Below the pieces are notes generated by a model, which did no database searches, was not told where the DNA came from, and worked only from the letters and a program-made list of their open reading frames with translations. A stretch of DNA of 22,088 nt. Source: JAFDVL01 sp043736395 (lineage in GTDB: Bacteria > Acidobacteriota > Blastocatellia > RBC074). How positions within the stretch are numbered: position 1 is the first letter of the stretch; the number at the start of each line of letters is the position of its first letter. The translations under genes were made by a program, and so were the position numbers. Where the stretch lies: NCBI GenBank assembly GCA_043736395.1, contig JAYTCQ010000288.1, positions 1 to 22,088 on the forward strand, written 5' to 3'. Positions 7,301 to 15,948 of this stretch are shown here, in pieces.

Positions 7301-8680
7301 GACGATAGCGGAATCATTCGTATAGGTGCTTACGTCAAGCCAGGTTCGATTCTGGTTGGTAAGGTCACACCGAAGGGCGAGACACAGCTTACCGCAGAAG
7401 AAAAATTGCTTCGTGCAATCTTCGGTGAAAAAGCTGGTGACGTTCGTGACGCTTCATTGAATTGTCCTCCAGGCATTGAAGGAACTGTCGTGGATGTCAA
7501 AGTCTTCACCCGTAAGGGTGCAGACAAGGACGCGCGCAGCCTGGCCATCGAAGCAGCTGAAGAAGAAAAACTGCTCAAGAATCTTAACGACGAAATTCGT
7601 ATCCTGCACGAAGAACGTAACAAGCGTGCTTACGAATTGCTCGAAGGTCGTAAGCTGGAAGAAGACCTTGTGCATAACCGCAAGGTGTACTTTGAAAAAG
7701 GCACGAAGCTGACGCGTGAGAACTTGCAGGAACTGGAATTCGCGGCCTTGAAGAAAGCCACTGTCGCCGGTACTCGTACCGATGTCAGTGCTGAAATCAA
7801 AGACCTCGAACAGCGCACAGATCGTCAAATCGCCATCCTGGAGCATTTGTTCAAGGACAAAGTTGACAAGCTGAAAAAAGGCGATGAGTTAATGCCTGGT
7901 GTGATCAAGATGGTCAAAATCTTCGTCGCGATGAAGCGTAAGCTTTCCGTCGGTGACAAGATGGCCGGTCGTCATGGTAACAAAGGTGTGATCGCTCGCA
8001 TTTTGCCAGAAGAGGATATGCCGTATCTGCCGGATGGAACTCCGGTTGAAATCGTCTTGAATCCGCTGGGTGTACCTTCGCGTATGAACGTCGGGCAGAT
8101 TTTGGAGACCCATTTAGGATGGGCAGCCAATGTGCTGGGATTGAAATTTGCTACGCCGGTGTTCGATGGAGCATCCGAAGTAGAAATTAAGAAATTCCTG
8201 CGCGAAGCCGATCAGAAATTACAAGCGAACGGTTTCCCTGAAATGATTAACGAGTCAGGAAAGACTGCTTTGTATGACGGTATGACGGGCGAAGTGTTCG
8301 AGCAGAAAGTAACCGTTGGTTACATCTATATGCTCAAACTTTCGCATTTGGTGGACGACAAGATTCACGCCCGCTCAATTGGACCATACAGCTTAATTAC
8401 GCAACAGCCGCTCGGTGGTAAGGCGCAATTCGGCGGTCAGCGTTTCGGAGAAATGGAATGCTGGGCGTTGCAGGCCTACGGCGCGGCGCATACTTTGCAG
8501 GAATTGTTGACGGCGAAGTCAGATGACGTGACAGGACGCTCGAAAATTTACGAAGCGATTGTCAAAGGTGAAACTGATTTCGAGCCGGGCTTACCGGAAT
8601 CCTTCAACGTCCTGATCCGCGAATTACAGTCTTTGTGTCTTGATGTTGACTTGCGTCAATCTGAATCAGCGCATGATTAA
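4337..8680 (+). CDS. rpoB: DNA-directed RNA polymerase subunit beta
   Basis: The beta subunit, 1447 residues from the chosen start. The rifampicin pocket reads [19 protein letters not shown] then [21 protein letters not shown], with wild-type residues at the positions equal to E. coli D516, H526 and S531 (here D597, H607, S612). The conserved C-terminal parts [13 protein letters not shown] and [19 protein letters not shown] are present. Unusual is an insert near residue 88-140 with eight cysteines (C88, C90, C103, C106, C122, C125, C136, C139), i.e. two zinc ribbons in the beta N-terminal lobe. The ATG at 4337 is preferred because the following [10 protein letters not shown] leads directly into the conserved [19 protein letters not shown], and because a hairpin occupies 4296-4314. 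In-frame ATGs at 4283 and 4328 are alternatives. Confidence 0.96.
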   Translation: [1447 protein letters not shown]

Positions 8681-8681
8681 A

Positions 8682-8755
8682 ATCAGTTGTCCGTAACCGT
8701 TCGCTCAATACGAACGGTTACGAATGGCAACAGGCTACCAAAACGGACAACTGAT
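8682..8755 (+). promoter_or_regulatory. Long-range inverted repeat in the rpoB-rpoC spacer
   Basis: The 89-nt spacer starts, two bases after the rpoB stop, with ATCAGTTGTCCGT (8682-8694), which pairs perfectly over 13 bp with ACGGACAACTGAT (8743-8755). Directly inside, AACCGTTCG (8695-8703) pairs perfectly with CGAACGGTT (8711-8719) around a 7-nt loop; 23 nt (8720-8742) remain as a side bulge or third arm. The outer stem ends immediately before the rpoC ribosome-binding site ACGGAG. No T-run follows, so it is not an intrinsic terminator; a processing, stability or translational-control role is inference. Confidence 0.6.
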
Positions 8756-8769
8756 AACGGAGAAAAGCA

Positions 8770-11700
8770 ATGTACAGAATTACCGGGGACAATAAGCCCG
8801 CACCATACTTAGAATCCATTCGCATTAGTCTTGCTTCACCAGAAAAAATTCGCTCCTGGTCACACGGACACGTCACGAAGCCGGAAACAATCAACTATCG
8901 GACGTTCAAACCAGAACGCGATGGATTGTTCTGCGCGCGTATTTTCGGCCCGGTCACAGACTGGGAATGCTTGTGCGGTAAATACAAACGCATGAAGCAT
9001 CGCGGCGTAGTCTGCGATAAATGCGGCGTTGAGGTTACCCAGGCGAAAGTTCGTCGTGAACGCATGGGACATATTGAATTAGCCAGTCCGTGTTCACACG
9101 TCTGGTTTTTCAAAGGACTGCCTTCGCGCATCGGACATTTGCTGGATATTCCTTTGCGTGAGTTGGAAAAGGTTTTGTACTTTGAAAGCTACATCACCAT
9201 TGCCGACCAGAAAGAGCTGGACGAATTAGGCATACCGCTCAAAGAAAAAGAATTACTTTTGGATGATCGTTATCGTCAGTTGCGTCAGGAATTTCCTGGC
9301 AAATTTACAGACGAAATCGCGCGCATGGGTGCCGAAGCCATCAAGATTTTGCTTGCGAAAGCTGATATTGAAGAGCTTTCCGAAGAAATGCGCGAGAAGA
9401 TGAAAACCGAGACCAGTCAGCAGAAAAAGCTGAAGTATTCGAAGCGTCTCAAGGTCGTCGAATCGTTCCGCAAATCCGGCAATCATCCTGATTGGATGAT
9501 CCTGGACGTGATTCCTGTCATTCCACCGGAACTGCGTCCGTTAGTTCCCTTGGATGGGGGACGTTTTGCAACTTCAGATTTGAACGATCTCTACCGTCGC
9601 GTCATCAATCGTAATAATCGCTTATCAAAGCTGATCGAATTGAAAGCTCCTGAAGTCATCGTGCGTAACGAAAAACGCATGTTGCAGGAAGCCGTAGACG
9701 CTCTGTTTGATAACGGTCGTCGTGGTCGTGTTTTACGCGGCGTCAACAATCGTCCGCTGAAATCTTTGTCGGATACATTGAAGGGCAAACAAGGCCGCTT
9801 CCGTCAGAATTTGCTCGGTAAACGTGTAGATTATTCAGGACGTTCGGTCATCGTTGTCGGCCCTGAATTAAAACTGCATCAGTGCGGTTTGCCGAAGAAA
9901 ATGGCGCTCGAATTATTCAAGCCATTTATCTACAACAAGCTCGAAGCCGAAGGTCATGCGGCAACCATCAAACAAGCCAAAGAATTGGTGGAACGCCAGG
10001 AAGATGTCGTGTGGGATATTTTAGAAAAGGTCATCAAAGATCATCCTGTTTTGCTCAACCGTGCGCCAACGCTTCATCGTTTAGGCATCCAGGCGTTTGA
10101 GCCAGTCCTCGTCGAAGGCAAGGCCATCAAGATTCATCCTTTGGTCTGTACCGCCTTCAACGCAGATTTTGACGGCGATCAAATGGCGGTGCATATTCCG
10201 CTTTCGCCTGAAGCGCAAATCGAAGCCACGGTGCTAATGCGCGCAGATAACAACATTCTTTCGCCAGCTTCAGGACAGCCGATTGCAGTTCCTTCACAGG
10301 ATATTGTGTTGGGTTGTTATTACCTGACCCGCGCGGCGGATGGAGCCAAAGGCGAAGGTCGCGCTTTTGCCAATATTGATGAAGTCTTACTTGCGCTCGA
10401 TGCGAAAGAAGTTTCGACGCAAACACGTATCCGACTTCGTTATACCGGTAAGCTCATTAACCTTGAGAACGAACGCGATAATCAGGACATCATCAAAGCC
10501 AGTTCGCAAGATGTCGCAAATCGTACGATTCAAACCACGGTTGGTCGGGTAATTTTCAACGACAGCCTGCCAAAAGAATTGCCGTACATTAACGGAATTT
10601 TGAAGAAAAAAGGCTTGGCAAGTTTGGTGAGTTTCTGCTTCCTTCGTTATGGGCACGCCAATACAGTGATGATGCTGGATCAGCTGAAAACATTGGGCTT
10701 CACCTACGCGACGAAAGCGGGCATCTCCATCGGCATTGACGATATGGTCACGCCTCCGAACAAGAAGAAATTGATCGGAGACGCTGATGATGAAGTCATT
10801 AAAATTGAACAGCAGTACAACGACGGTGTCATCACCAACGGTGAACGTTATAACAAAGTCGTAGCGATCTGGTCAGAAGTCACCGAACGCGTAGCCGATG
10901 AAATGTTCAAGGAAATGTCCAGACGCGAAATTGAATCGAAAGAACTCAATCCGATTCTCGTCATGGCGGATTCTGGAGCGCGTGGTAACCAACAGCAAAT
11001 TCGTCAGTTGGCGGGTATGCGCGGATTGATGGCGAAGCCCTCCGGCGAAATCATCGAAACGCCAATTCGTGCGAACTTCCGCGAAGGCTTGACCGTGTTG
11101 CAATACTTTATTTCAACGCACGGTGCGCGTAAGGGATTGGCGGATACTGCATTGAAAACAGCGGATTCAGGTTACCTGACCCGTCGTCTGGTTGACGTCG
11201 CACAGGACGTCATCATCTCCGAAGATGATTGCGGAACCATCCGTGGAATTTTAGCGGAACCGATTATCGAAGCCGGAGACATTATCGAAGGCTTGCGCGA
11301 ACGCATCATCGGACGTGTTTCGCTGGTTGATATTCACGATCCCATCACCGGACAAATTCTGGCTGCGGCTGGTCGTGAAATGGACGAAGATTTAGCGACT
11401 GAAATTCAGAACGCCGGAATCGAACGTGTTCGTATTCGTTCGGTGCTGACCTGCGAATCGCGTCGTGGATGCTGCGTCAAATGCTATGGACGTAATCTGG
11501 CGACAGGTAAAACGGTTGATATGGGCGAAGCGGTCGGAGTCATCGCGGCGCAGTCCATCGGTGAACCTGGAACTCAGTTGACGATGCGTACCTTCCACAT
11601 CGGTGGTACAGCTTCGAGAATTTCTGAGCAATCAGCCCACGAATCACGCATCGCTGGAAAAGTTAAATATGACGAGCTGAATACACTCGTTAACCGTGAA

Positions 11701-13089
11701 GGCAAAATCGTAGCGCTCAACCGTAACGGTTCAGTTGTCATCGTTGATGACCGCGGACGTGAAGTTGATCGTTACCCGATTGCTTACGGTGCGACGCTGA
11801 ATTTCCCTGACGGAGCGCGTTGCGAAGAAGGCGATAAAATTGCTGAGTGGGATCCATATTCCCGCGTAATCCTGACCGAAGTTGCAGGTCATATTCATTG
11901 GAAAGATTTGATCGAAGGCGAAACCGTTCACGAAGACACTGACGAAAACTCAGGTCTGTCGCGAATGATCGTTATGGATTCGACCAATGAAAAACGTCAG
12001 CCACGCATCGAAATTCGTAATGATGCCGGAAAAGTCCTCAAGACTTATCCGATGCCAATCAGAGCGAACCTGATGGTTGGACGCGACGACGAAGTCAAAC
12101 CCGGCGACGTCATTGCCAAGACGCCACGTGAATCTGCCCGTCAGAAAGACATCGTCGGTGGTCTGCCACGCGTCGTTGAACTTTTTGAAGCACGCAAGCC
12201 GCGTGAAACTGCAGTGATGAGCGAAATTGATGGCATCATCAAATTTGGTTCCATCACCAAAGGCTCACAAAAAGTTATCGCTGTCGGTGAAGGCGGCGAA
12301 GAGCGTGAATATTCAATTCCACGCGGTACTCACATCAACGTTCAAGAAGGCGACAAGGTTCGCGCCGGTGAACCGTTGATGGACGGCCCGTTGAATCCGC
12401 ACGACATTTTAGCGGTACAGGGAATGGAAGCCCTGCAACGTTATCTGGTCAACGCGATTCAGGAAGTCTATCGATTGCAGGGCGTGTATATCAACGATAA
12501 GCATATCGAAGTTATCGTTCGTCAGATGCTGCGCTGGGTTCGCATCAAGGACGTTGGCGACACTGAGTTCTTGCTTGAAGAACAGGTTGATCGCTTCCGT
12601 TTTGCTGATGAAAACGCCCGTGTTGAAGCTGAAGACGGACAATCTTCAACTGCTGAACCATTACTGCTTGGCATCACAAAAGCTTCACTGTCAACGGATT
12701 CGTTTATCTCTGCGGCCTCGTTCCAGGAAACAACGCGCGTGCTCACCGAAGCCGCAATTTCAGGACGTGTAGATTATCTGCGCGGCTTGAAAGAAAACGT
12801 GATCATGGGACGTTTGATTCCAGCCGGAACCGGAATGGATTATTATCGTAACGTCAAAATCGAAGCCGACGAGACCGAAAGCGCCAACAAGGAAGAGGAA
12901 ATCGAAGACACGCAGAGTTATCTCGAAGCGATGTCCCAGATGGTTGGATTACGCCCAACTGCTCCGATTGCCGAAGTCGAGGAAGAGGCCGATTTTGTTG
13001 ACGAAGCCTACGAAGATGAAATTCTGCCTGAAGTCGCCGATGAACTGGTTGAAGAACCAGCCTTCGCTGACGATGATGACGATTTCTAA
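8770..13089 (+). CDS. rpoC: DNA-directed RNA polymerase subunit beta-prime
   Basis: The catalytic large subunit, 1439 residues. The N-terminal zinc site is C67/C69/C82/C85 (CLCGKYKRMKHRGVVCDKCG). The catalytic NADFDGDQ has the Mg-binding aspartates D466, D468 and D470. The second zinc site is C821 with C895/C902/C905 (CESRRGCCVKCYG), and the trigger-loop region reads GEPGTQLTMRTFHIGGTA. The bridge-helix region and lid follow normal order. The C-terminus ends in a very acidic tail (FADDDDDF). The start is set by ATG after ACGGAGAAAAGCA. It is co-transcribed with rpoB, and ends the operon before a strong terminator. Confidence 0.98.
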   Translation: MYRITGDNKPAPYLESIRISLASPEKIRSWSHGHVTKPETINYRTFKPERDGLFCARIFGPVTDWECLCGKYKRMKHRGVVCDKCGVEVTQAKVRRERMGHIELASPCSHVWFFKGLPSRIGHLLDIPLRELEKVLYFESYITIADQKELDELGIPLKEKELLLDDRYRQLRQEFPGKFTDEIARMGAEAIKILLAKADIEELSEEMREKMKTETSQQKKLKYSKRLKVVESFRKSGNHPDWMILDVIPVIPPELRPLVPLDGGRFATSDLNDLYRRVINRNNRLSKLIELKAPEVIVRNEKRMLQEAVDALFDNGRRGRVLRGVNNRPLKSLSDTLKGKQGRFRQNLLGKRVDYSGRSVIVVGPELKLHQCGLPKKMALELFKPFIYNKLEAEGHAATIKQAKELVERQEDVVWDILEKVIKDHPVLLNRAPTLHRLGIQAFEPVLVEGKAIKIHPLVCTAFNADFDGDQMAVHIPLSPEAQIEATVLMRADNNILSPASGQPIAVPSQDIVLGCYYLTRAADGAKGEGRAFANIDEVLLALDAKEVSTQTRIRLRYTGKLINLENERDNQDIIKASSQDVANRTIQTTVGRVIFNDSLPKELPYINGILKKKGLASLVSFCFLRYGHANTVMMLDQLKTLGFTYATKAGISIGIDDMVTPPNKKKLIGDADDEVIKIEQQYNDGVITNGERYNKVVAIWSEVTERVADEMFKEMSRREIESKELNPILVMADSGARGNQQQIRQLAGMRGLMAKPSGEIIETPIRANFREGLTVLQYFISTHGARKGLADTALKTADSGYLTRRLVDVAQDVIISEDDCGTIRGILAEPIIEAGDIIEGLRERIIGRVSLVDIHDPITGQILAAAGREMDEDLATEIQNAGIERVRIRSVLTCESRRGCCVKCYGRNLATGKTVDMGEAVGVIAAQSIGEPGTQLTMRTFHIGGTASRISEQSAHESRIAGKVKYDELNTLVNREGKIVALNRNGSVVIVDDRGREVDRYPIAYGATLNFPDGARCEEGDKIAEWDPYSRVILTEVAGHIHWKDLIEGETVHEDTDENSGLSRMIVMDSTNEKRQPRIEIRNDAGKVLKTYPMPIRANLMVGRDDEVKPGDVIAKTPRESARQKDIVGGLPRVVELFEARKPRETAVMSEIDGIIKFGSITKGSQKVIAVGEGGEEREYSIPRGTHINVQEGDKVRAGEPLMDGPLNPHDILAVQGMEALQRYLVNAIQEVYRLQGVYINDKHIEVIVRQMLRWVRIKDVGDTEFLLEEQVDRFRFADENARVEAEDGQSSTAEPLLLGITKASLSTDSFISAASFQETTRVLTEAAISGRVDYLRGLKENVIMGRLIPAGTGMDYYRNVKIEADETESANKEEEIEDTQSYLEAMSQMVGLRPTAPIAEVEEEADFVDEAYEDEILPEVADELVEEPAFADDDDDF

Positions 13090-13098
13090 AATTATGGT

Positions 13099-13125
13099 AG
13101 AAGCCTGACCGTTAGGGAGGGCAGC
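13099..13125 (+). repeat. Dispersed repeat motif AGAAGCC-n-GGGC
   Basis: The segment begins AGAAGCCTGACCGTTAGGG and ends AGGGCAGC, just after the rpoC stop. A related string (AGAAGCCCGCACGCAGTAAGG, then GCGCC) occurs at 22001-22026 near the end of the window. Two similar copies in intergenic DNA point to a dispersed repeat family; copy number in the genome cannot be judged here. Confidence 0.4.
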
Positions 13126-13143
13126 ATTCCACGACAACAACTT

Positions 13144-13175
13144 AAAAAAGCCACAGTTCAACTGTGGCTTTTTTT
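13144..13175. terminator. Bidirectional terminator between rpoC and the ROK kinase gene
   Basis: AGCCACAGT/ACTGTGGCT (9 bp, loop TCA) is flanked by an A-run on the left and a T-run on the right, so the stem extends to about 14 bp and can end transcription from both sides. It closes the rpoBC operon on the + strand and the convergent ROK gene on the - strand; the last codon (TAA) of the ROK gene lies inside the T-run. Confidence 0.92.
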
Positions 13176-14034
13176 ATGGAATATTCAGTGATGCAGCCCC
13201 AATAACTCCCGCCGCGGTACCAAGTTCAGCCCAAACAATTTTCGTCCCACGCGCTGAAGTTTTTTTGATGAGATCATCGCCAAAAATGTCACGTGCATTC
13301 GCGATTGAACCGCCAATGACAATGACATCAGGATCAAGTAAAGCCCGTATCGTCTCGCATAAACTTCCGACATCTGCACCATAAGATTGAAATGCAGCGA
13401 GGGCGATTGCGTCCCCATTCCGTGCCAGTTCCGCTATTTTCGCAGCATCAATTTCATTGCCAGTTCCACCAAGTTCTTGAAACGTTTGCACCAGCCCAGA
13501 ACCGGAAACAAAATATTCCATCCACTTGCCGCGATGCGGGACGCTCCAAACTTCGCCCGCATTTCCATTGGCTCCGCGATGCAATTTTCCGTCAATGATA
13601 ACGCCTCCACCCACGCCTGTGCCGAGCGTAATTCCAACCACGTGACATGCTCCACGGCCTGCGCCGAAGCGAGCTTCTGCGAGCACAAAGCATCGCGCGT
13701 CATTTTCAATTTTCGCAGGATAGCCTAAATTTTTCTGAGCAATTTCGACGACATTTACTTGATTGAGAAGCGGAATAAAATCAGCAGCTAAGATCGAAGT
13801 TTCGCCGACTAATCCCGTGAATCCCATGCCGATGGCGGCGATAGGGTGATCGCCGATGATTGCTTTAATTTGCGTATGAAGTTCGACTAATTGATCTCGA
13901 AAATTATCCGCAGAAAATTCTTTTCCCGTCGGCGCAGACAGCATCGGCGTAGCCAGTTTGCCATCGCGCGTCACCGCCGCCATTCGTATCTGCGTGCCGC
14001 CTGTATCAACTCCGAGGTAATAAGGTTCAGTCAT
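13174..14034 (-). CDS. ROK-family sugar kinase lacking the zinc-binding motif
   Basis: A 286-residue cytoplasmic protein of the ROK family (ATP-dependent hexose kinases, with some repressors). It has the N-terminal phosphate loop GVDTGGTQIR (D10), the catalytic Asp in ENDARCFVLAEARFGAGRG (D112) and the glycine-rich GTGVGGGVIIDGKLHRGANG (138-157) followed by AGE (E161). There is no helix-turn-helix, so it is an enzyme and not a NagC-like regulator. Unlike most ROK kinases it has Trp where the zinc-binding His of GE(I)GH sits, and the CxCGxxGCxE motif is replaced by SVPHRGKWMEYF. The sugar cannot be named; glucose or a related hexose is likely. No strong ribosome-binding site precedes the ATG. 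It is transcribed divergently from ettA. Confidence 0.85.
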   Translation of the reverse strand: MTEPYYLGVDTGGTQIRMAAVTRDGKLATPMLSAPTGKEFSADNFRDQLVELHTQIKAIIGDHPIAAIGMGFTGLVGETSILAADFIPLLNQVNVVEIAQKNLGYPAKIENDARCFVLAEARFGAGRGACHVVGITLGTGVGGGVIIDGKLHRGANGNAGEVWSVPHRGKWMEYFVSGSGLVQTFQELGGTGNEIDAAKIAELARNGDAIALAAFQSYGADVGSLCETIRALLDPDVIVIGGSIANARDIFGDDLIKKTSARGTKIVWAELGTAAGVIGAASLNIP

Positions 14035-14048
14035 ATTTTTAATTTAGC

Positions 14049-14074
14049 CACGAATTACACGAATTTGCACGAAG
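14049..14074 (+). repeat. Short tandem repeat CACGAA-type
   Basis: Three consecutive imperfect units, CACGAATTA, CACGAATTTG and CACGAAG, lie in the 134-nt divergent spacer between the ROK gene and ettA. Repeats of this kind (CACGAATTACACGAA) recur between genes in several phyla; whether this genome has more copies is unknown. Confidence 0.5.
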
Positions 14075-14168
14075 AGTGATTCATAACATTACCGTCCGCC
14101 CTATGCCAGATGCGTTCGGTAGTTTATATTCATTCGTTCGTAATAATTCCATTTTTAGAGGTTATTTT

Positions 14169-15854
14169 ATGAGCAAAGACGCACCCAACAAAGTCATCTA
14201 TTCCATGGTCGGAGTCAGCAAATTTTACGACAAGAAACCTGTTCTCAAAGACATTTACATTTCTTATTTTTACGGCGCCAAAATCGGAGTCCTCGGTCTC
14301 AACGGCTCCGGTAAATCTTCGCTGCTGCGCATCCTTGCGGGCATAGACAAAGACTTCAACGGAGAAACACATCTTGCCTCCGGCTACACGATTGGATATC
14401 TCGAACAGGAACCGCAGCTTGATGAATCCAAAACCGTGCGTCAAATCGTCGAAGAAGGCGTACAGGAAACCGTTGATTTGCTGAAAGAATACGAAGCGAT
14501 CAACGAAAAATTTGCGGAGCCGATGGACGGCGATGAGATGGAAAAACTCATCGAAAAACAGGGCGAAGTGCAGGAAAAAATTGATGCGGCGAATGCGTGG
14601 GATTTGGATAGCCGTTTGGAAATGGCAATGGATGCGCTGCGCTGTCCGCCGCCTGATGCGCCGATCAAAAATCTCTCCGGTGGCGAAAAACGTCGTGTTG
14701 CGTTGTGCCGTTTGCTGCTGAAATCTCCTGATATTTTATTGCTCGACGAACCGACCAATCATCTTGATGCAGAATCGGTAGGATGGCTGGAACTCCATCT
14801 GCAAAAATATCCCGGCACAGTCATCGCTGTCACGCATGACCGCTACTTTTTAGACAACGTAGCCGGGTGGATTCTTGAACTGGATCGCGGCAAAGGCATT
14901 CCGTGGGAAGGGAATTATTCGTCGTGGCTGGAGCAGAAAAAGAATCGTTTACAGCTCGAAGAAAAATCTGAATCGGATCGTCAGAAAACCTTGCAGCGCG
15001 AACTGGAATGGATTCGCATGTCGCCGAAAGGCCGTCAGGCAAAGGGCAAAGCGCGTCTTAACAACTACGAGCAAATGCTGGCTGAGGAATCAAGCAAGCG
15101 CGTCGAAGACCTCGAAATTTTCATCCCTGCTGGCCCGCGCCTCGGCAACATCGTGATCGAAGCCAACGATGTCAGCAAAGCTTACGGCGATAATTTGTTA
15201 TATGAAGGTTTAACGTTCAAGCTTCCGCCGAATGGTATCGTCGGAATTATCGGGCCGAACGGAGCCGGAAAAACTACGTTATTCAAAATGATTTCAGGAC
15301 AGGAAACGGCAGATAAAGGTACGTTCAGGATCGGCGAAACGGCGAAGCTCGCATTCGTAGATCAATCCCGTCCGCTTGATCCCAACAAAACAATTTGGGA
15401 AGAAATCGCCGACGGCCTCGATCTGGTCAAGCTCGGCAACCGCGAAGTGAAGTCACGCGCGTACGTCGCACGCTTCAATTTCTCCGGCACTGACCAACAA
15501 AAGAAAGTTACGATGCTTTCCGGTGGAGAAAGAAATCGCGTCCATCTGGCGAAGATTTTAAAAGAAGGCGCAAACGTTTTACTGCTCGACGAACCGACGA
15601 ATGATTTGGATGTGAATACGCTCCGCGCACTGGAAGAAGCCTTAGAAAATTTCGCCGGATGCGCCGTCGTCATCAGCCATGATCGCTGGTTCTTAGACCG
15701 CATCGCGACCCACATTTTAGCCTTCGAAGGCGACAGTAAAGTCGTCTGGTTTGAAGGAAATTATTCCGATTACGAAGCGGATCGTAAGATGAGATTAGGC
15801 AAGGATGCCGATCAACCGCATCGGATTAAATATCGTAGTATGACGCGGGCATAG
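14169..15854 (+). CDS. ettA: Energy-dependent translational throttle protein EttA (ABC-F)
   Basis: A 561-residue ABC-F ATPase; E. coli EttA has 555. It binds the ribosomal E site and couples translation to ATP/ADP level. Two nucleotide-binding domains are visible. The first has Walker A GLNGSGKS (43-50), signature LSGGEKRR (169-176) and Walker B LLLDEPTNHLD (D193/E194). The second has Walker A GPNGAGKT (362-369), signature LSGGERNR (450-457) and Walker B LLLDEPTNDLD (D474/E475). The strings PGTVIAVTHDRYFLD and CAVVISHDRWFLDRIATHIL are EttA-like. An upstream in-frame ATG (14076) was rejected: the ATG at 14169 has AGAGG seven bases before it and starts where the family starts. Its last 42 codons are duplicated at 17722-17848. 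Confidence 0.94.
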   Translation: MSKDAPNKVIYSMVGVSKFYDKKPVLKDIYISYFYGAKIGVLGLNGSGKSSLLRILAGIDKDFNGETHLASGYTIGYLEQEPQLDESKTVRQIVEEGVQETVDLLKEYEAINEKFAEPMDGDEMEKLIEKQGEVQEKIDAANAWDLDSRLEMAMDALRCPPPDAPIKNLSGGEKRRVALCRLLLKSPDILLLDEPTNHLDAESVGWLELHLQKYPGTVIAVTHDRYFLDNVAGWILELDRGKGIPWEGNYSSWLEQKKNRLQLEEKSESDRQKTLQRELEWIRMSPKGRQAKGKARLNNYEQMLAEESSKRVEDLEIFIPAGPRLGNIVIEANDVSKAYGDNLLYEGLTFKLPPNGIVGIIGPNGAGKTTLFKMISGQETADKGTFRIGETAKLAFVDQSRPLDPNKTIWEEIADGLDLVKLGNREVKSRAYVARFNFSGTDQQKKVTMLSGGERNRVHLAKILKEGANVLLLDEPTNDLDVNTLRALEEALENFAGCAVVISHDRWFLDRIATHILAFEGDSKVVWFEGNYSDYEADRKMRLGKDADQPHRIKYRSMTRA

Positions 15855-15886
15855 CAAAAAAATATTACAAAAAATATCTTAAAAAA

Positions 15887-15935
15887 AGCTCCCGAGGAGT
15901 GACAGCAATGTCGTTCCTCGGGAGCTGAATTTTTT
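15887..15935. terminator. Bidirectional terminator between ettA and the repeat-protein gene
   Basis: AGCTCCCGAGGA (15887-15898) pairs perfectly with TCCTCGGGAGCT (15915-15926), extended inward across a GT/GT internal loop by GACA/TGTC with a GCAA tetraloop. An A-run precedes it (15881-15887) and a T-run follows it (15930-15935), so it can stop ettA transcripts and the convergent - strand transcripts. Confidence 0.92.
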
Positions 15936-15948
15936 CTCGTCTCGATAT

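Noticed and set aside
14076..14168. Longer ettA start
   Set aside because: No ribosome-binding site is seen, while AGAGG precedes the ATG at 14169 and the family begins there.
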